Shown piece after piece: positions 44,525 through 44,653 of a DNA stretch of 44,653 nt. The DNA is from CAZGQY01 sp964528035 (GTDB lineage: Bacteria > Pseudomonadota > Gammaproteobacteria > Methylococcales > UBA1147). The notes under the pieces are model-generated. The model was not told the DNA's origin. It ran no database searches and saw only the letters and a program-made list of their open reading frames with translations. How positions within the stretch are numbered: position 1 is the stretch's first letter; each line of letters begins with the position of its first letter. The position numbers and the translations under genes were made by a program. The stretch is taken from positions 1 to 44,653 of the forward strand of contig CAZGQY010000012.1 in assembly GCA_964528035.1 (NCBI GenBank), read 5' to 3'.

Positions 44525-44653
44525 CAGTGGTGGCTCTATTCAGCGAGTTTAGTGCTTAAGAGTCTAAGCTAGTACTCCATCACAGTTGTGTTGGGGGATA
44601 GGTTATGTCGAGAAGTGGTCAGCTGCTAGGCGCACGAGCGCAGGACTAGTCGC
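44525..44653. other. Right-edge intergenic stretch
   Basis: This 129-base tail holds no gene I can support; a 14-codon ORF at about 44605-44649 is too short. The end, from about 44590, has TCGAGAAGTGGTCAG and is similar to sequence near 32917 in the window. It may be the beginning of a repeat or a decayed element that continues to the right. Confidence 0.3.

Overview
The window looks like the chromosomal replication-origin region of a gammaproteobacterium of low to moderate GC. The core order rpmH-rnpA-yidD-yidC-mnmE (leftward) and dnaA-dnaN-recF-gyrB (rightward) is the classic bacterial origin neighbourhood. GyrB of about 806 residues, Mpl, symmetrical ApaH, Dcd and the Mrp/MetG divergent pair all fit Gammaproteobacteria. 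No species can be named from the sequence alone.

Layout. (1) Positions 1-900 are mostly decayed DNA: an ORF tail entering from the left edge, short ORFs, and a relic of a WbqC-family gene with an internal deletion. (2) Positions 877-10909 form a surface-glycan island. It holds a DPM1/GtrB-like family 2 glycosyltransferase, a PhyH-like dioxygenase, three methyltransferases, a NeuD-like acyltransferase, a GH43/GH32-like beta-propeller protein, a sulfotransferase, two adjacent small four-helix EamA/SMR-type membrane proteins, an intact WbqC protein and a GT-C (GT39-like) membrane glycosyltransferase. Together they could make a lipid-linked sugar, flip it, transfer it outside the membrane and decorate it. 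(3) Positions 10954-14730 are the leftward mnmE-yidC-yidD-rnpA-rpmH run, driven by a clear sigma70 promoter. (4) Positions 15099-23458 carry dnaA, a likely oriC with three DnaA boxes between dnaA and dnaN, then dnaN, recF, gyrB, thyA, folA and convergent apaH. Two perfect-palindrome parS sites lie at the recF 3' end and between thyA and folA. (5) Positions 23751-26081 hold an exported ankyrin protein, a long inverted repeat and mpl. (6) Positions 26430-32401 encode an exported DUF1501 protein and a large DUF1800 protein with ten alternating prealbumin-like modules. (7) Positions 33009-38030 carry an SDR, dcd, mrp and divergent metG. (8) Positions 38141-44524 encode a 1246-residue multidomain iron-sulfur flavoprotein, an exported STN-type protein and an exported zinc metallopeptidase with Ig-like and C-terminal beta-rich domains.

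The housekeeping genes diverge from the origin and mostly co-orient with replication. The mnmG-rsmG-parA-parB block that commonly follows mnmE in gammaproteobacteria is absent here. The glycan island sits in its place, although parS sites remain. I see no tRNA, rRNA, CRISPR array or intact transposase.
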